Shown here piece by piece: positions 1 through 12,991 of a DNA stretch of 64,000 nt; position 1 is the first letter of the stretch, and each line of letters opens with the position of its first letter. Origin of the DNA: Chaetomium olivaceum (taxonomy: Eukaryota; Ascomycota; Sordariomycetes; Sordariales; Chaetomiaceae); the NCBI GenBank assembly GCA_039881045.1, contig JAYWVB010000020.1, forward strand, positions 310,001 to 374,000, written 5' to 3'. The position numbers were made by a program, and so were the translations under genes. A model generated the notes under the pieces. That model was given only the letters and a program-made list of their open reading frames with translations, did not search any database and was not told where the DNA came from.

Positions 1-62
1 GAAAATGATAACATTTTCCTGCGTTGGGTTGCTCGACGCGGAAACTCGACACCACAGTCAAA

Positions 63-3000
63 ATGGACGGGTTCCGGGTCCGACTCAACTGCATCGATCA
101 CTACCAGGCCACACCAACCCGATATGATCCTCAATTACGCCGAGATGCTCACCTCTCGGAGCCTAACAGACAGCCCAAAGTGCCAGTCATTCGCGTGTTT
201 GGATCAACTGAAACCGGTCAGAAGGTGTGCGCTCACATCCATGGCGCATTCCCTTACCTCTACATCGAGTATCGAGGACCCCTGGACAAGGCGACGGGTG
301 AGCGGTTTGTTTTCCTCTGTGATACGAAGAATGACTTTTCTCACACTTTTTGTAGTATCTGAATACATCTATGGCCTGCACCTGTCCATTGACCGGGCCC
401 TGGCCATCAATTACCGCAGAGACCAACATCGAGACCCACAGAGATTCGTTGCCCGGGTCACACTCGTCAAAGGGATCCCATTCTACGGCTTCCATGTTGG
501 ATACCGCTACTATCTCAAGATCTACATGCTCAACCCGGTTGTCATGACCAGGCTGGCCGATCTTTTACTGCAGGGGCTCATCATGGGCCAAAAGTTCCAG
601 CCCTACGAGGCACACTTGCAGTATCTCCTTCAGTTCATGACCGACTACAACTTGTACGGTTGTGACTACCTCGACGCCGAAAATGTTAGGTTTCGCACCC
701 CTATCCCGGACCCTGCCGGCCCTGATGACCCTCCGCGGATTTGGGATAGTAATACCATCTTGCCTAGGGCGGTCACCAGTGAGCTGGGCCTCCCCCGGGT
801 AAGCCACTGTTCCATAGAAGTGGACATCTGCGTTCAGCATATCTTGAACCGCAAAGCCGTGAAAGAGCGCCAGTTACACCACGATTTCATTGAACGGGAA
901 CACCCCATCCCCTCGGACTTGAAACTGGTACACAGCATGGCGGGGCTGTGGAAAGATGAGACCAAGCGCAGGGCAAAGCAAATGGCGAAGGCGAATGCGA
1001 AGGCCAAGCCTGCAAGCAGCCCGTTTCCCCAGGAAGCACTCGTTACCATGTCTGCGGATCCGCCCCATTCGCAGCCGCCGCCGTGGATTCACGAGGGGGA
1101 ATACCGAGAGGAGGTCCGACAGTTGATTGAGCAAGAAAGCAAGCAGGATGGGACGGGGTTGACATTTTCTAACTACATCAAACCGGACCCGAATGGAGAT
1201 GCAGTGCAGACTGTTATCCAATCTGTCGAGGACTTGTTCCCCGAGAACTTATTGCCTGCTCTGGGCCTCGAGCAAAAGTTGTTACAAGGACACACCGACG
1301 TGACCAGCAGCATCCAAGTTGACGAAAAAAGGCTTCTTGAGCTTGAGGTTACCGAGCAGGAAGGCCAGCTCCTAGAGGATTCAGACGAGGATCGCGCCAA
1401 GAAGGAACGTGCAAGTCGGCTTGGTCAGAATTTGGAGCAAAAGAAAAGCCCTACCGGCATTAACGTACCTTTTGCGCGCAATAGAAGACCGGCAGCCTTG
1501 TCCGGTGGCTTGGAGGAACAACCGCACAGGCTCATCACAGAGTTGAAGCGGGATATTAAGGGCCTCGACGGCGGTTTCGGTATCAGCGGACTACGCTCTG
1601 GCAAGCGTCCATCAATCCCGCTGCCGAGGGAACTCCTTCTGGAGGCAACAGCCCTTGAACTAACATCGAGGGATGTTGCCGGCCGAAGGGCCGCTTCTGA
1701 GGCAGCGGGCTCGAGTGCCCTTAAGCGTTTCCCTTCAGCCCTAGAAAACGACGCTTCAGTGAAGCGGGTGAGGTGCGATGATCAACGCGAGAGTCCCCAC
1801 CAAGCTTTTGTTCAGGCTCCTACTCCCCAGTTGGGCGTGGTGACCGGCAAACAAGAACTCGTTGCCCCCCTTAGTCCGCTTACGGCGCTACCACCGTCGT
1901 CACAACCAAACAAGACCACGAGCAAAGGGAGTTCCCAGAAAACCCAAGGAAAACAGACCCTCAACTTCCCAGTTGTTAAAGACCCTCATGATCCGGATAC
2001 AATATTGAGACTCAGCCAGCGAAGCGCCTCGCAGCGGACTGACGAGGGAACAATCAGTGGCTCCGCAAGAAAGCAAGTCTCTTTTGACCCTCTTGTGTCC
2101 GTCCAGGAAGTCAAGTCGAGCTCTGAGGCATCAACATCCCGGACACCAGGGACACTGTCACCGTCCAAGACCCCGAGCACCCCGCCACGTCCGAACCTTC
2201 ACTGGAGTGGACAGATCACCATGTTTTTCGTCAACAGCACGCCGCCATCTGCAGCAGAGGTATGCTCGACCATGCAGTTATACGGGCTGCCGGATGTCAT
2301 CTATCAGGATGCGTTTTACAGCAAAGATGATGATGTGCCGCCGAGGCCAAGGGAATATGCTGGGAGGGAATACCGGCTGGACGGTAACACCCTCCCTTAC
2401 CTGCCCGATTTCGATCCCACAGGCCAATCCCCGGCTACGTTTGGGATAAAACCGGATCAAGCACCGGATCTCGCCCAGATGGAGTTGCGCTATAGGAAGC
2501 AGCAAAGCCTATGCACCCTACGGAGCTGGGAGATTGCCGAGCCGCCCCCAACATTCGCCGAAGTGAGCGGATGGTGGGACGAGAAGCAGAAACGCAAGAC
2601 TCAGAACGCTGGTCCTGGTCGGCCACCACCCGCCACCCAGACGCAGAAGTCAGAGCTGTCACAGATTGTGGGGCCAACGCCAAAGAACACGCACGGCTTC
2701 AAGTACTCGCAGAAGCAAAAGTCCACCAGCGTGCAGCACGAGGCCCAGTACATGAGCACTATGAGCCTTGAGATTCACGTCAACAGCAGGGGGAAGCTGG
2801 TCCCAAACCCCGAGGAAGACGAAGTCCAATGCATCTTTTGGTGCCTGAGATCTGACGAGCAATGCCTGTTCGGCACCCAGTCTGACGACAACACCATAAC
2901 CGGGATCGTCGTGCTCTCGGGAGACGGTCTTCTCGCCAAGCAGGTACGCAGCCAAACCTCTTGTGAGGTGGCTGAAGAGGCGTCTGAACTGGACCTCCTG

Positions 3001-5415
3001 GTCAAGATGGTGGAGATTGTGCGGGCGCATGACCCAGATATCCTCACCGGTTACGAAGTCCACGGAAGTTCCTGGGGATATTTGGTTGAGCGAGCAATGC
3101 ACAAGTATGAGTTCGACCTGTGCAACGAGTTCTCACGCATGAAGTCCGAGTCGTTTGGCAAGTTCGGCAAGAATGCGGACGCTTGGGGTTCCAAGACAAC
3201 GTCCAACCTCCATGTGACGGGCAGGCATATCATCAATGTTTGGAGAGCCATGCGAGGCGAGCTCAACCTTCTCCAGTACAGCATGGAGAACGTTGTTTGG
3301 CATCTTCTGCACCGTCGGATTCCGCATTACTCGTGGCGGACCTTGACGGACTGGTACACAAGTGGACGACCGAGAGACTTGAGCAAAGTCCTCCGTTACT
3401 ATCTCAGGAGGACGCGCATGGACATTGAGATAATAGAGGCAAACGAGCTGATTCCGCGGACAAGTGAGCAAGCGAGGCTTCTCGGCGTGGATTTCTTCTC
3501 CGTCTTTTCGAGGGGTTCGCAGTTCAAAGTCGAGTCGATCATGTTTCGGATCGCCAAACCAGAGAACTTCCTTCTCGTCTCGCCCAACAGGAAGCAGGTC
3601 GGCTCCCAAAACGCACTCGAGTGTTTGCCTCTGGTCATGGAGCCTCAGAGTGCCTTTTACCCAAGCCCTCTATTAGTCCTGGATTTCCAGAGCCTGTACC
3701 CCAGCGTCATGATCGCCTACAATTATTGCTACTCGACATGCCTTGGCCGTGTTGTCAGTTGGCGTGGCACCAACAAGATGGGCTTCACCGAGTACAAAAG
3801 AAGGGAAGGTCTCCTGGAACTGCTGAAAGACCACATCAACATCGCCCCAAACGGCATGATGTACACCAAGCCCGAGATCCGGAAATCACTCCTCGCCAAG
3901 ATGCTCACGGAAATTCTTGAGACTCGCGTGATGGTCAAGAGCGGCATGAAGGAGGACAAGGACGACAAGACGCTGCAAAAGCTTCTCCACAACCGACAAC
4001 TTGCACTCAAACTCCTTGCCAACGTCACCTACGGGTACACGTCGGCCTCTTTTTCCGGCAGAATGCCTTGCTCCGAGATCGCCGATAGCATTGTGCAGAC
4101 GGGCCGCGAGACGCTCGAGCGAGCCATTGCCTACATCCATTCGGTCGAGCGGTGGGGCGCTGAGGTGGTCTACGGCGATACCGACAGTCTGTTCGTCTAT
4201 CTCAAGGGGCGGACGCGGGAGCAAGCGTTCGACATTGGCGCCGAGATGGCCAAGGAGATTACGGACTTGAACCCGCGGCCGGTGAAGCTCAAGTTCGAGA
4301 AGGTGTACCACCCGTGCGTGCTGCTCGCCAAAAAACGGTATGTCGGCTACAAGTACGAAAGCCGGGACCAGACGGTGCCCGAGTTCGACGCGAAGGGTAT
4401 TGAGACGGTCCGCCGTGACGGAACTCCCGCGGAGCAGAAAATCGAGGAGAAGGCGCTCAGGATTCTGTTTGAGACGGCTGACCTCAGCCAGGTCAAGAAG
4501 TACTTCCAGTCCCAATGCTCCAAGATTATGCGCGGCGCCGTCTCCATCCAAGACTTACTCTTCGCCAAAGAAATCAAGCTCGGCGGTTACAGCGGCAAAG
4601 GGCCTGGTCCGCCCGGCGCCCTGATCAGCACAAAACGCATGCTCGAGGACGCCCGCGCGGAGCCACAATACGGCGAGCGGGTGCCGTACGTCGTCGTGTC
4701 GGGGGCACCAGGCGCGCGGCTCATCGACCGGTGCGTGGCACCCGAGGACCTGCTCAACAACCCGCACGCCTCACTCGACGCCGAGTACTACATCTCCAAG
4801 AACCTCATCCCGCCACTCGAGCGCATCTTCAACCTGGTCGGCGCCAACGTCCGCGCCTGGTACGACGAGATGCCCAAGGTCCAGCAAGTCCCCCGGCTGG
4901 AGCTGACTTCCGCCGCTGCCGGCATGTCCAACAACGGCACCACAACTACAAATAACACCACAAGGAAAACCCTCGAATTCTTCCTCAACTCCACCTCCTG
5001 TCTAGCCTGCAACGTCAAGATGTCCAACCCCCCCCGCGCCAGCACCACCACCAACAAGCGCCCCTCCTCTTCATCCGCACCACCCCTCCCCATCTGCACC
5101 CGTTGCGCCGCCACCCCGTCCACCACCATGTCCCTCCTGCGCACCCGCCTGAGCGTCGAGCAGCGACGGTATGCCGACGTGGTGAAGGTGTGCCAGAGTT
5201 GTGCGGGGTTTGCGCCGTTGGAGACTGGTGGTAGTGGTGGTGGTTGTGGGGATGTCGTCCCCTGTGATAGTCGCGACTGTCCGGTGTTTTATACGAGAGT
5301 GAAGCAGCGTGCGAGGGTGGGGGTGGAGGGGGCGGTGCTGGAACCGCTTTTGGGGAGACTTGGGGGGATAGGAGGCGGAGGGATGGGCGGAAGGGGGGAG
5401 GGGTTGGATTGGTGA
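63..5415 (+). CDS. REV3: DNA polymerase zeta catalytic subunit (Rev3)
   Basis: Catalytic subunit of the B-family translesion polymerase zeta, which extends from damaged or mismatched primers in the nucleus. Two exons, 63-297 and 356-5415; the 58-nt intron (GTGAGC...TGTAG) splits a Val codon and the product is 1764 aa. An N-terminal exonuclease-like B-family region is followed by a long variable linker and then the polymerase domain. Seen there: motif A DFQSLYPS (about residue 1188), motif B with NVTYGYTSASFSGR (about 1301) and motif C YGDTDS (about 1351). The C-terminus has two cysteine clusters (CLAC...CTRC near 1627-1670 and CQSC...CDSRDC near 1690-1720), as expected for the zinc and Fe-S modules binding accessory subunits. 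The last 40 residues are Gly-rich. The Neurospora orthologue is upr-1, genetically linked to mat. The ATG at 63 is chosen because it joins cleanly to the B-family N-terminus. Confidence 0.95.
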
Positions 5416-7459
5416 AGGGGGGCCGCGGGCGGGCGGGCGGTTGATAGGTTGGATGGGAGTGTTTTAGAGGGGAGCGGGTGTTGTAGGTTGGGGATGGGAT
5501 GAGTGCATTCGTAGGGTGTTTGTTGGATGAGAGGTGAATGACGACGGTATTGCATATGGATCGTGGATGGTTGGATGATGACGGCGGGGGAGCATAGGCG
5601 GTGTTGAGGGACGCTGGGTGTAACGAGTGTGAATCATGATTTGTCTTATTGTCTTGCCTTGCCTTGCCTCATTTAGATTTACCCGTCATTTCGCAGCTTG
5701 GAGAACCACATGTCGTTGACGTTGAGCCCTGTCATATTCGTGATTTTTGTAGGGGGCGGTCCCGGTACAGGACACCTCGGGATGATGGCCCGAGTCTCAT
5801 GACCCCTGATTAGTCCCCATCAGCTCGCGAGCACCTCCCAGCCAGATCCGCTGCCGGGATGCCAGACGCGAGCTGAGAACGCGGAGTCATCAAATGCCTC
5901 GTTAATCTGTAGTTATCATGTCACGCAATCCCGGCTGGGTGCATGCAGTTCATGTACTGTGTAAGTGCGACCTCCACCATGGTGAAACATATGGGATCCG
6001 TGACTCAAAACCCCGACAGAATCTGTCGCTTTCGGTCAGAATCGACACCATTGAATATTAAATGGATCCCGATGGGCCGCTCTCGTGCCTTGCTGCCTGG
6101 ACTGAAAGGTCAACGGCCGTGAAAACGGGTGATTGGGAACCCCCGGTCCGGATTTGACCGGAGGGTGTCGGAGGTCGACACAATTTTGCATGTTCCTGCC
6201 ATCTCCGGGAGTGGAGCTCGGAAATCATGGGAGGCTTTTACCAGGGTCGAGCTGAGTCTTTATTATTCGTCCGTACTTGTCAACTACCATGTATTTTTCA
6301 GGACCGGAGCAGACTGCCAGTGACTGCTTGGCCTGTGTCAGGAGCGGGCAACCCTGCTGTAACTGATACTTTTTCTGGACGGCCCCTCCGTTCCACATGC
6401 AGTTAGAATTTAAGCACTAGTAACTATTATTTTGCGCAGTCCGTCTCATGTAAGTGTGATGCAACGGGAAGATGCATGGCAATCCATTTTTTGGAGTGCG
6501 TCTGACAGTTATTGGAGGGGAACATTGCAATCTGCTGTCGATGAGCGATCCGAATCGAAGCCATGTTCGAGAAGGCTCGGAACCAAAAGCAGCAGAGAAT
6601 AATGCTGTTTGGCGGCTTGGCAATAAGTGGGGTGGAGCAATTCCAGGAATAAATCACATTCATTCACACACACAGACAGCAAATTGTTGCTGCCTGAGGC
6701 TAACTTGTCGCGACCTGTGATGATGAGACCAAAAATCATCCCTTGCGACCGCTGCTGAGGGCTCCCTTTTTGCCCCTCAACCTCGAGTCGTCCAGCAGAC
6801 TCTTGCCTTCCTCGCTGCTGGATTCCGTCTGCATCCCATCCCCCCAATTGCACTGTCGTCGCACCCATTTCAATTGTTCTTTTTCTCAATTTCGTTTGCA
6901 ACAGACCGCGCCTGCCCCGGCTTCCGGCCTGTGCGCCTGTTGTCCTCTTTGTTTCGGTGGATTGGGTTTGGAGGAGTCTGATTTGCTGGCTCCGGCGCGT
7001 CCGATTCAATCGCCTTCGCACGCCCCGACGCCCTGACCCCCGTGTCCTCTTTGCTTGCGACGGTTCCGTTCCTCAAGTCAACAACACCGCCCGAGGGGTC
7101 GCGTATTCCGGGCCGAACCAAGGCACACTCAACGACATCTTCGACCAACTCGACGCCGTGTCTTCACTCTCTCTCGCCTGTCCTTCTTTCGTTCACTTAC
7201 ACCATAATCAACACTTCTAATTCCTTTCTTGTTCGCTCGCGATATTTTGTCTCATTCTTTTCTTGACGCCACAACTCTCCTTTTATTTTTCTTTGTTTTC
7301 TTCTCCTTTTAGTTTTGGCCTTTCGCGACGCAGTACTGTGTCTTTCCACATGTTGAACTCTGCGTACTGAGGGGACATTGCATTGTGTGCATCCCAGGCA
7401 AACATCCGTGCCTGCAGCTTGGATCTCGACGACACGTTTGTTCGGCAACCTCGCCAACG
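5416..7459. other. Intergenic region and long leader of apsA-type gene
   Basis: No coding region is supported; the open frames are short and have no recognisable motif. From about 7140 to 7320 the plus strand is strongly pyrimidine-rich (CTCTCTC, TTTATTTTTCTTTGTTTTC), typical of promoter and leader of well-expressed filamentous-fungal genes. It probably belongs to the gene starting at 7460. Confidence 0.6.
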
Positions 7460-10400
7460 ATGACGAACGCTTTCGCTTCGGACGAGGCCGTTGTGGTCTC
7501 GTCCGCCGGTGATGGCTTCGACCCTTTCATGGGAACCCCCTCGGGCCCGACCCACCTGCGACACTCGAACTATGACACCCACCTCTTTGCCCTGGCCCCC
7601 GGATCCTCTGCCAAGCAGGTCAAGCGGGCGATACAGGCACACTTGCGGGATACGGAACGGCGGATGGAGGAAGCTGGGAAACTGGGCACCGCGCTTGTTC
7701 ACCAGCAAAAGGAGCTGACCGAGAAACTCCGTGAGGTCGACCAGCTCCAGTCCGAGGCGGAGCTGAACCCGGAACTTCGCCAACGGCTGGTCGAGATTGA
7801 GAAGGATTACAACGAGGTGGCCCGGGACAGCGCTCGAGCTCTGCTTCCTAAGCAGAGAGTGCCTAGCAACGAAGCGCAGAGCTCTCCGTTTTCCCCGGAC
7901 AAAAGTGTCGCTAGGGTAGGTTTAACCTAGTCTCGTTTCTAGAGCTTAGGCTGATGCGCTGGATTAGCGTTCCGTAAGCCCGTCCAAGTTTGAGTCTCTT
8001 GCTGCGCCCTCGCCGACCAAGTTCGGTGTCCCGAACCGCAAGCTCCGCAACCAGCCTGCAAGCAGGATCCACGATATCGAATTCGCTGCCGAGATCAGCA
8101 CTTCCCTAATCACTCAGGTCCGAAATTTGCAAGCCCTGCTCTCCGAGCGGGAAGAAGAGCTCAAGGATGTCAAATCGGAGAGGTCACAGCTGGAAATCGA
8201 GGCTGAGGGATTCCAGCAACGCTTGAAGTCCCTGGATGAGAGCGAGAGCCGGTACAAGGACGAGAACTGGAACCTCGAGACTCAAATTCACGAGCTCATT
8301 GCGGGGCAAAAGGAGGCGGCAGAGCGCGAGAAGAAATTGACGCAAACCGTCAATATCATCCAGGCTGAAAGGAATGCCACCCAGAGGGAACTGGAAGAAG
8401 TCAAGGACAACCTCGCCAAGCAAGATGAGAAGCATTCGGCCGAGATCAAGAACCTCGAGATAGAGCTCGGGACTAGCCGCCGGACCGCCACAGTCTTCGA
8501 AGGCGAGCGCACGGTGCTTCAGCGGAAGGTGGAGGAGCTGACCGGTCAGAACCAGGAGCTGGCCAAGGCTTTCTCCGCCCTTCAGCGCGGACGGGCGTTG
8601 GAACGCGAAGGCCCGGTCACAGGGAGCGAAGAGGATTCCAATTCGGCCCCCGACCACAACACGCCCGAGCACTCCCCGCCTCCATCGCCTATGAAGCCGA
8701 CTCCTCGACACTCTGCGCTTGAGTCTGAGACGCTTAAGACGTCTCTCGGTCACGCCCAACGTACCATTCAGACCCTGCGGACCAACATCCATCGCGAGAA
8801 GACGGAGAAGTTGGAGCTGAAGCGTATGCTCCAGGATGCCCGAGACGAGGTTGAGAAACTGAGGAACGACCCGAACCCGGCTCCCAAGAAGAACCGCAAG
8901 GCTGAACTACGCGAGGCTAAGAAGCCCTCTTTCCGACTTAACCAATTGGGCGTCTCGCGATCAAGCAGGACCGAAGTTGTTGAAGAAGATGAATGGGAGG
9001 ACCAGTCCGAGATGGCTTCTCCCATGCTATCACGACACCTCTCGACTATGCGCCTCCCCGCGAGCACCGTCGCCCCTGTCGAGTCGAGCAGCGACCATTT
9101 TGAGACGGCCAACGAAACAAGCGACGCGGCCTTCGAGACCGCCCATGAGCGCGGAACTGAAACCGAGGACTTCCAGACTGGTGTGGAGGATATGTCAGAC
9201 GATAATGATACGGCGACCGAAACCGAGTCTGGCCCGTCGCGAGGGCTCAACTCGATCAAGCGACCTCCTCCCCTACCTCCCCACCACGATAGCAATCATT
9301 ACTCCTTCGACAGCACTGCCTCGACATCCAGCGAGGACGATGACTATCCGTCTTTCAGCTCCGATATCAAGACGCCAACATCCGGCCCCAGGATGCGGAT
9401 GCGTATGAGCCGCAGCTCACTCTCACGCCGTTCGCGACAGTTCGGCGAGGAGCCCGCCATGCAGGGTAGCCCTTCAGGCCTTCCTACTGGCGGCGTCTCG
9501 GTGACACCGGGTGGACAGAGCCTGTATGCTGAGCTCAATGAATTGGACAACAGCGATGAAGACTCGTGCACAGGTCCGGATACTCCTAGCCGGAGGAGCA
9601 TCCGGTCCGTTACGCCTGCCACGCCCGGTAGCATTGCTCGCGGCCGCTCTTCGCCACCCCCAGCGGTTCCCGCAATGCCCAAGATTATGGTTGATAGCGG
9701 CATGATGACCGAACCGATGGACATGCTATCAGGCCTCACGATTCTTGATCGGGAGAGGGAATACGAGGTACGGGAGGACTCCTCCGAGCGCCCCATGTCG
9801 ATGGAGTCGGTGGTCCGGTCTCGCCAGTTCCCACCGTCGACTCAGTGGTTGGGAGACGGGCACAAGGACGGGAACTCGTCGAGACCTGTATCCGCTGTTT
9901 CTTACAGTGATGCAAGTGTTCAGCACGAGTGGAATAAGCTATTCCCGTCAGCCGCCGCGGCATCAAGCATCGCTTCCATCCAAACACAGATCATAGAGCC
10001 GCTGACCGAACCCGAACCAACCCCGAGCCCGCCGCCTTTGAGTGTATCATCAATCCTGTCGGAGCACACGGAGCCGGTGATAGAGGAGCTGCCCACCCTG
10101 TCCATGGCCTCTTTGGTCTCCGAGCATGTCGAACCGGTGGCCGAACCGGAGCCGCCCCTACCGAAGTTCAGCACTCCTGCCGTCCTTTGCCAGGCCATCG
10201 AGCCGGTCTCCGAACCCGAAATCCCTCTTCCGACGCTCACTGTACCGGTGATCCTTGCTCAGGATATCGAGCCTTGGTCTGAGCCCGAGATTCCTCCTCC
10301 CGCCCTCAGCGTGCCCGTTATCCTCTCACAGGATATCGAGCCTGTGTCTGAACCCGAGATTCCTCTTCCGGAGCCCCCGATACTCAGCATGCCTGTGATT

Positions 10401-12991
10401 GTCTCTCAATACATCTCACCTGTGGCTGACGCTGAGCCACCTCTGCCAGAGCCGCAGACACTCAGCGTCCCTGCCGTGGTTTCTCAGGACATCGAGCCAA
10501 CTGCTCCGACGCCGGTTGCTCTTTCTCTCTCAACTATCAATATCAAGGAAGTCGAACCCGTTGCTGAACTAGAAACGCCGCCTCCATCGCCCATCGCACT
10601 TTCCTGCTCGGCTATCTTCTCCGAACAGGTCGAGCCAGTTGAACTTCCCGCGCCCATCGTCGCAGAGCGTTCAGAGCCAAAGGTTGTCATTCCTGTGCCT
10701 TTGCCCTTCTCGCTCTCCTCGATCGCCTCAGAACACGTCGAGCCTCGGGACGGAGAGCCCATGTCTCCCATCGAGCTGTCGGTATCCTCCATCGCGATGG
10801 AAGAAGTCGAGCCTCTTCAGGAGCTTGAGACACCCGCACCTTCTCTGGCTCTTGCCCCCATATTCAAACCCTGGACGTGGTTCCTTGCGAAGCCCCAGCG
10901 ACTCCTCTAATCATTTCAAGCGTTCGGTCTTGGGGTCTTGAGCCCCTGGATGAGTCGGAGGTTACCCCGCCTAGCTTGTCTCTGTCGGCTATTGAGGCCC
11001 AGAACGTTGAGCCTATTCAGCCTCAAGAGCCCAGTGTTCCCCCACCCAGCTTGTCTCTATCGGCTATCGAGGCTCAGAACGTTGAGCCCATTGTGCCTCA
11101 ACAGCCCAAGGTTGCTCCGGTATTGAGCTTCGCAGGAATTCAGTCATTGCACAGTGAGCCCGCCGAGCCGCGCACTCCTAAGAGGAATGCATTCATCATC
11201 CCTCGTGACACCGAAACGACAGTCAATGGTGACCAGGATGTCATCCAGGCACGGGACGCACCAGGATCGGCAACCGAGGGCGAATCTGCGCCGCCACAAG
11301 TGCAGATCGTGCCAACCGCAGACCAGGGCGCTCAAACGGCCCTGACATCCGAGGCCATCGACCAAATGATAAGGGAGAAGCTTCAACCCCCTGGATTGGC
11401 TTCTCTAGAGCGCTCTCAGTCGATGGGCAGCATGGGCACCCCCTCTACGGTGAGGATCCACCGGCCTCGTCAAGAAAGCTTCGACACCCCTCTGCGGAAC
11501 AAGGGGGCAGCCTCCGATTACGGTACCGAAGTACTCGAGGCTCCCGTGCCACGAAGGCCTGGCAGCTCAGCGAGTGGTATGGCTTCTATTCACGAGGTCC
11601 CTCCACTTCCTGCAAACCACAAGGAAGTCATCGAGGCCGCAAGGACCGGCTCTTCACAAGGCGGCCAAGGCACCATTGGCACCATGGGTCCGCCGTTGTT
11701 CCCCGCTTCTTCGTTGAAGGCACAGAACTCGTCTCTCAGGCCTCGGACTCCCACAGGCTCGAGACGCCCCACCTCACCAATCTCGGTGGCGTCTGGTCGC
11801 GCGACGCCGACCCCTCGTGTGGCTGGAAGGCCCGGACACGCCGATGTGCACGACATGCAGTCGCTTTCGCGGGCGACGCTCCGGAGCCGGAAGTCTTCCA
11901 TCTCGTCATTCACATCCGAGGTCGATACTCGATTCAACATGCATCACGTCAACGGCTTCGATCCACAGGGCTTTGGACCGAATACCGACCCTCGCATGAT
12001 CCAAGCCATCACACAAACCATGATTGGCGAGTACCTGTGGAAATACACACGTAAAGCTGGCCGTGGAGAGATGTCGGAGAACCGACACCGCCGATACTTT
12101 TGGGTCCATCCGTATACGCGTACCCTCTACTGGAGTGATCGCGACCCTTCGGCCGCTGGGCGCTCCGAGTTGAGGGCCAAGAGCGTGCAGATTGAAGCGG
12201 TTCGAGTTGTCGCTGACGACAACCCGATGCCGCCCGGTTTGCACAGGAAGAGTTTGATTATCGTATCCCCTGGTAGAAGCATCAAGTTCACCTGCACCAC
12301 TGGGCAACGACATGAGACCTGGTTCAATGCTCTATCATACCTGCTGCTCCGCACGACAGACGAGGGACACGAGGATACTGAGGAGCTTGCTGGTTACATC
12401 ACTCGGGAGGACGTTGACGAGTTCAACCCTTCGACTGGGAAGCGTCCAACAAATGGTAGCCGGGCGCCACCTTCGCTGTCGTCTTACACCTCCCAATCAG
12501 CTCGGCAATCACCGACCATGGACATCTCCATGAGCGTTCCGACATTAACCCCCTCGCGCTCCAAGGCGTCGCAGGGGCGCCCATCCTATGGCACTCTTAG
12601 CAGAATCAGCGGTTATTGGAAAGAGAACAAAATCTCTGGGACCTTTGGCAGCATGAGGAGTCGCAGTGTCCAGGGGCGCCATTCCGCTCTGGGCATTTAC
12701 GAAACCAATGATCTGCAAGACAGCGCGGAAGACGTTCGGGAGATGATCGAGAGGCAGGATCGTGAGGCTGATCGCCTCGAAAATGTTCGCGCGTGCTGCG
12801 ATGGTAAGTCATCTTTCACTCACAAGCCACAAATCTACGCAATGTAGGGACTAACGATTTGGATAGGCAAACACGATGTCGGCACCCTCACTAATAGTGC
12901 GAAAAAGGGCCGCCATTCGGTTGCAGGCTTCCGCTCACCCACCCCTTCATCAGCCCCAACCCCGGTTGGAACCGTGAGGTCCCGGGCATGA
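7460..12991 (+). CDS. apsA: Nuclear migration protein ApsA/Num1 (one apparent frameshift)
   Basis: Cortical anchor for dynein and mitochondria, needed for nuclear positioning in hyphae (Aspergillus ApsA, yeast Num1). Exons 7460-7915, 7968-12803 and 12867-12991; about 1805 aa if one missing base is allowed. The N-terminal part (about 8110-8870) is coiled coil. A Pro/Glu-rich degenerate repeat array follows (about 9960-11170). The C-terminus has the Mcp5/Num1-type PH domain (about 12010-12350; GEYLWKYTRK...RYFWVHPYTRTLYW...WFNALSYLLLR), which binds plasma-membrane phosphoinositide. The conserved tail RACCDGKHDVG is split by the last intron (GTAAGT, branch CTAAC). The frame breaks near 10855-10876: one frame ends at 10910 and the next is already open at 10877. 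One extra C in the C5 run at 10855-10859 would restore it. The start could be the in-frame ATG at 7385 instead, but 7460 fits the leader better. Confidence 0.88.
9960..11170 (+). repeat. Degenerate Pro/Glu repeat array within the ApsA-type protein
   Basis: At protein level a unit of about 20-30 residues recurs around the core 'S-(V/L)-x-x-I-x-x-(E/Q)-x-(V/I)-E-P', for example LSVPVILSQDIEPV, LSVSSILSEHTEPV and LSLSAIEAQNVEPI. About 20 copies of differing length are seen. ApsA/Num1 proteins are known for internal repeats. Two adjacent late copies (about 10970-11100) are nearly identical at DNA level and look like a recent duplication. Confidence 0.75.

Noticed and set aside
3886..4551. Minus-strand open frame of 221 codons inside REV3
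   Set aside because: Mirror of the conserved polymerase domain; composition follows REV3 codon bias.
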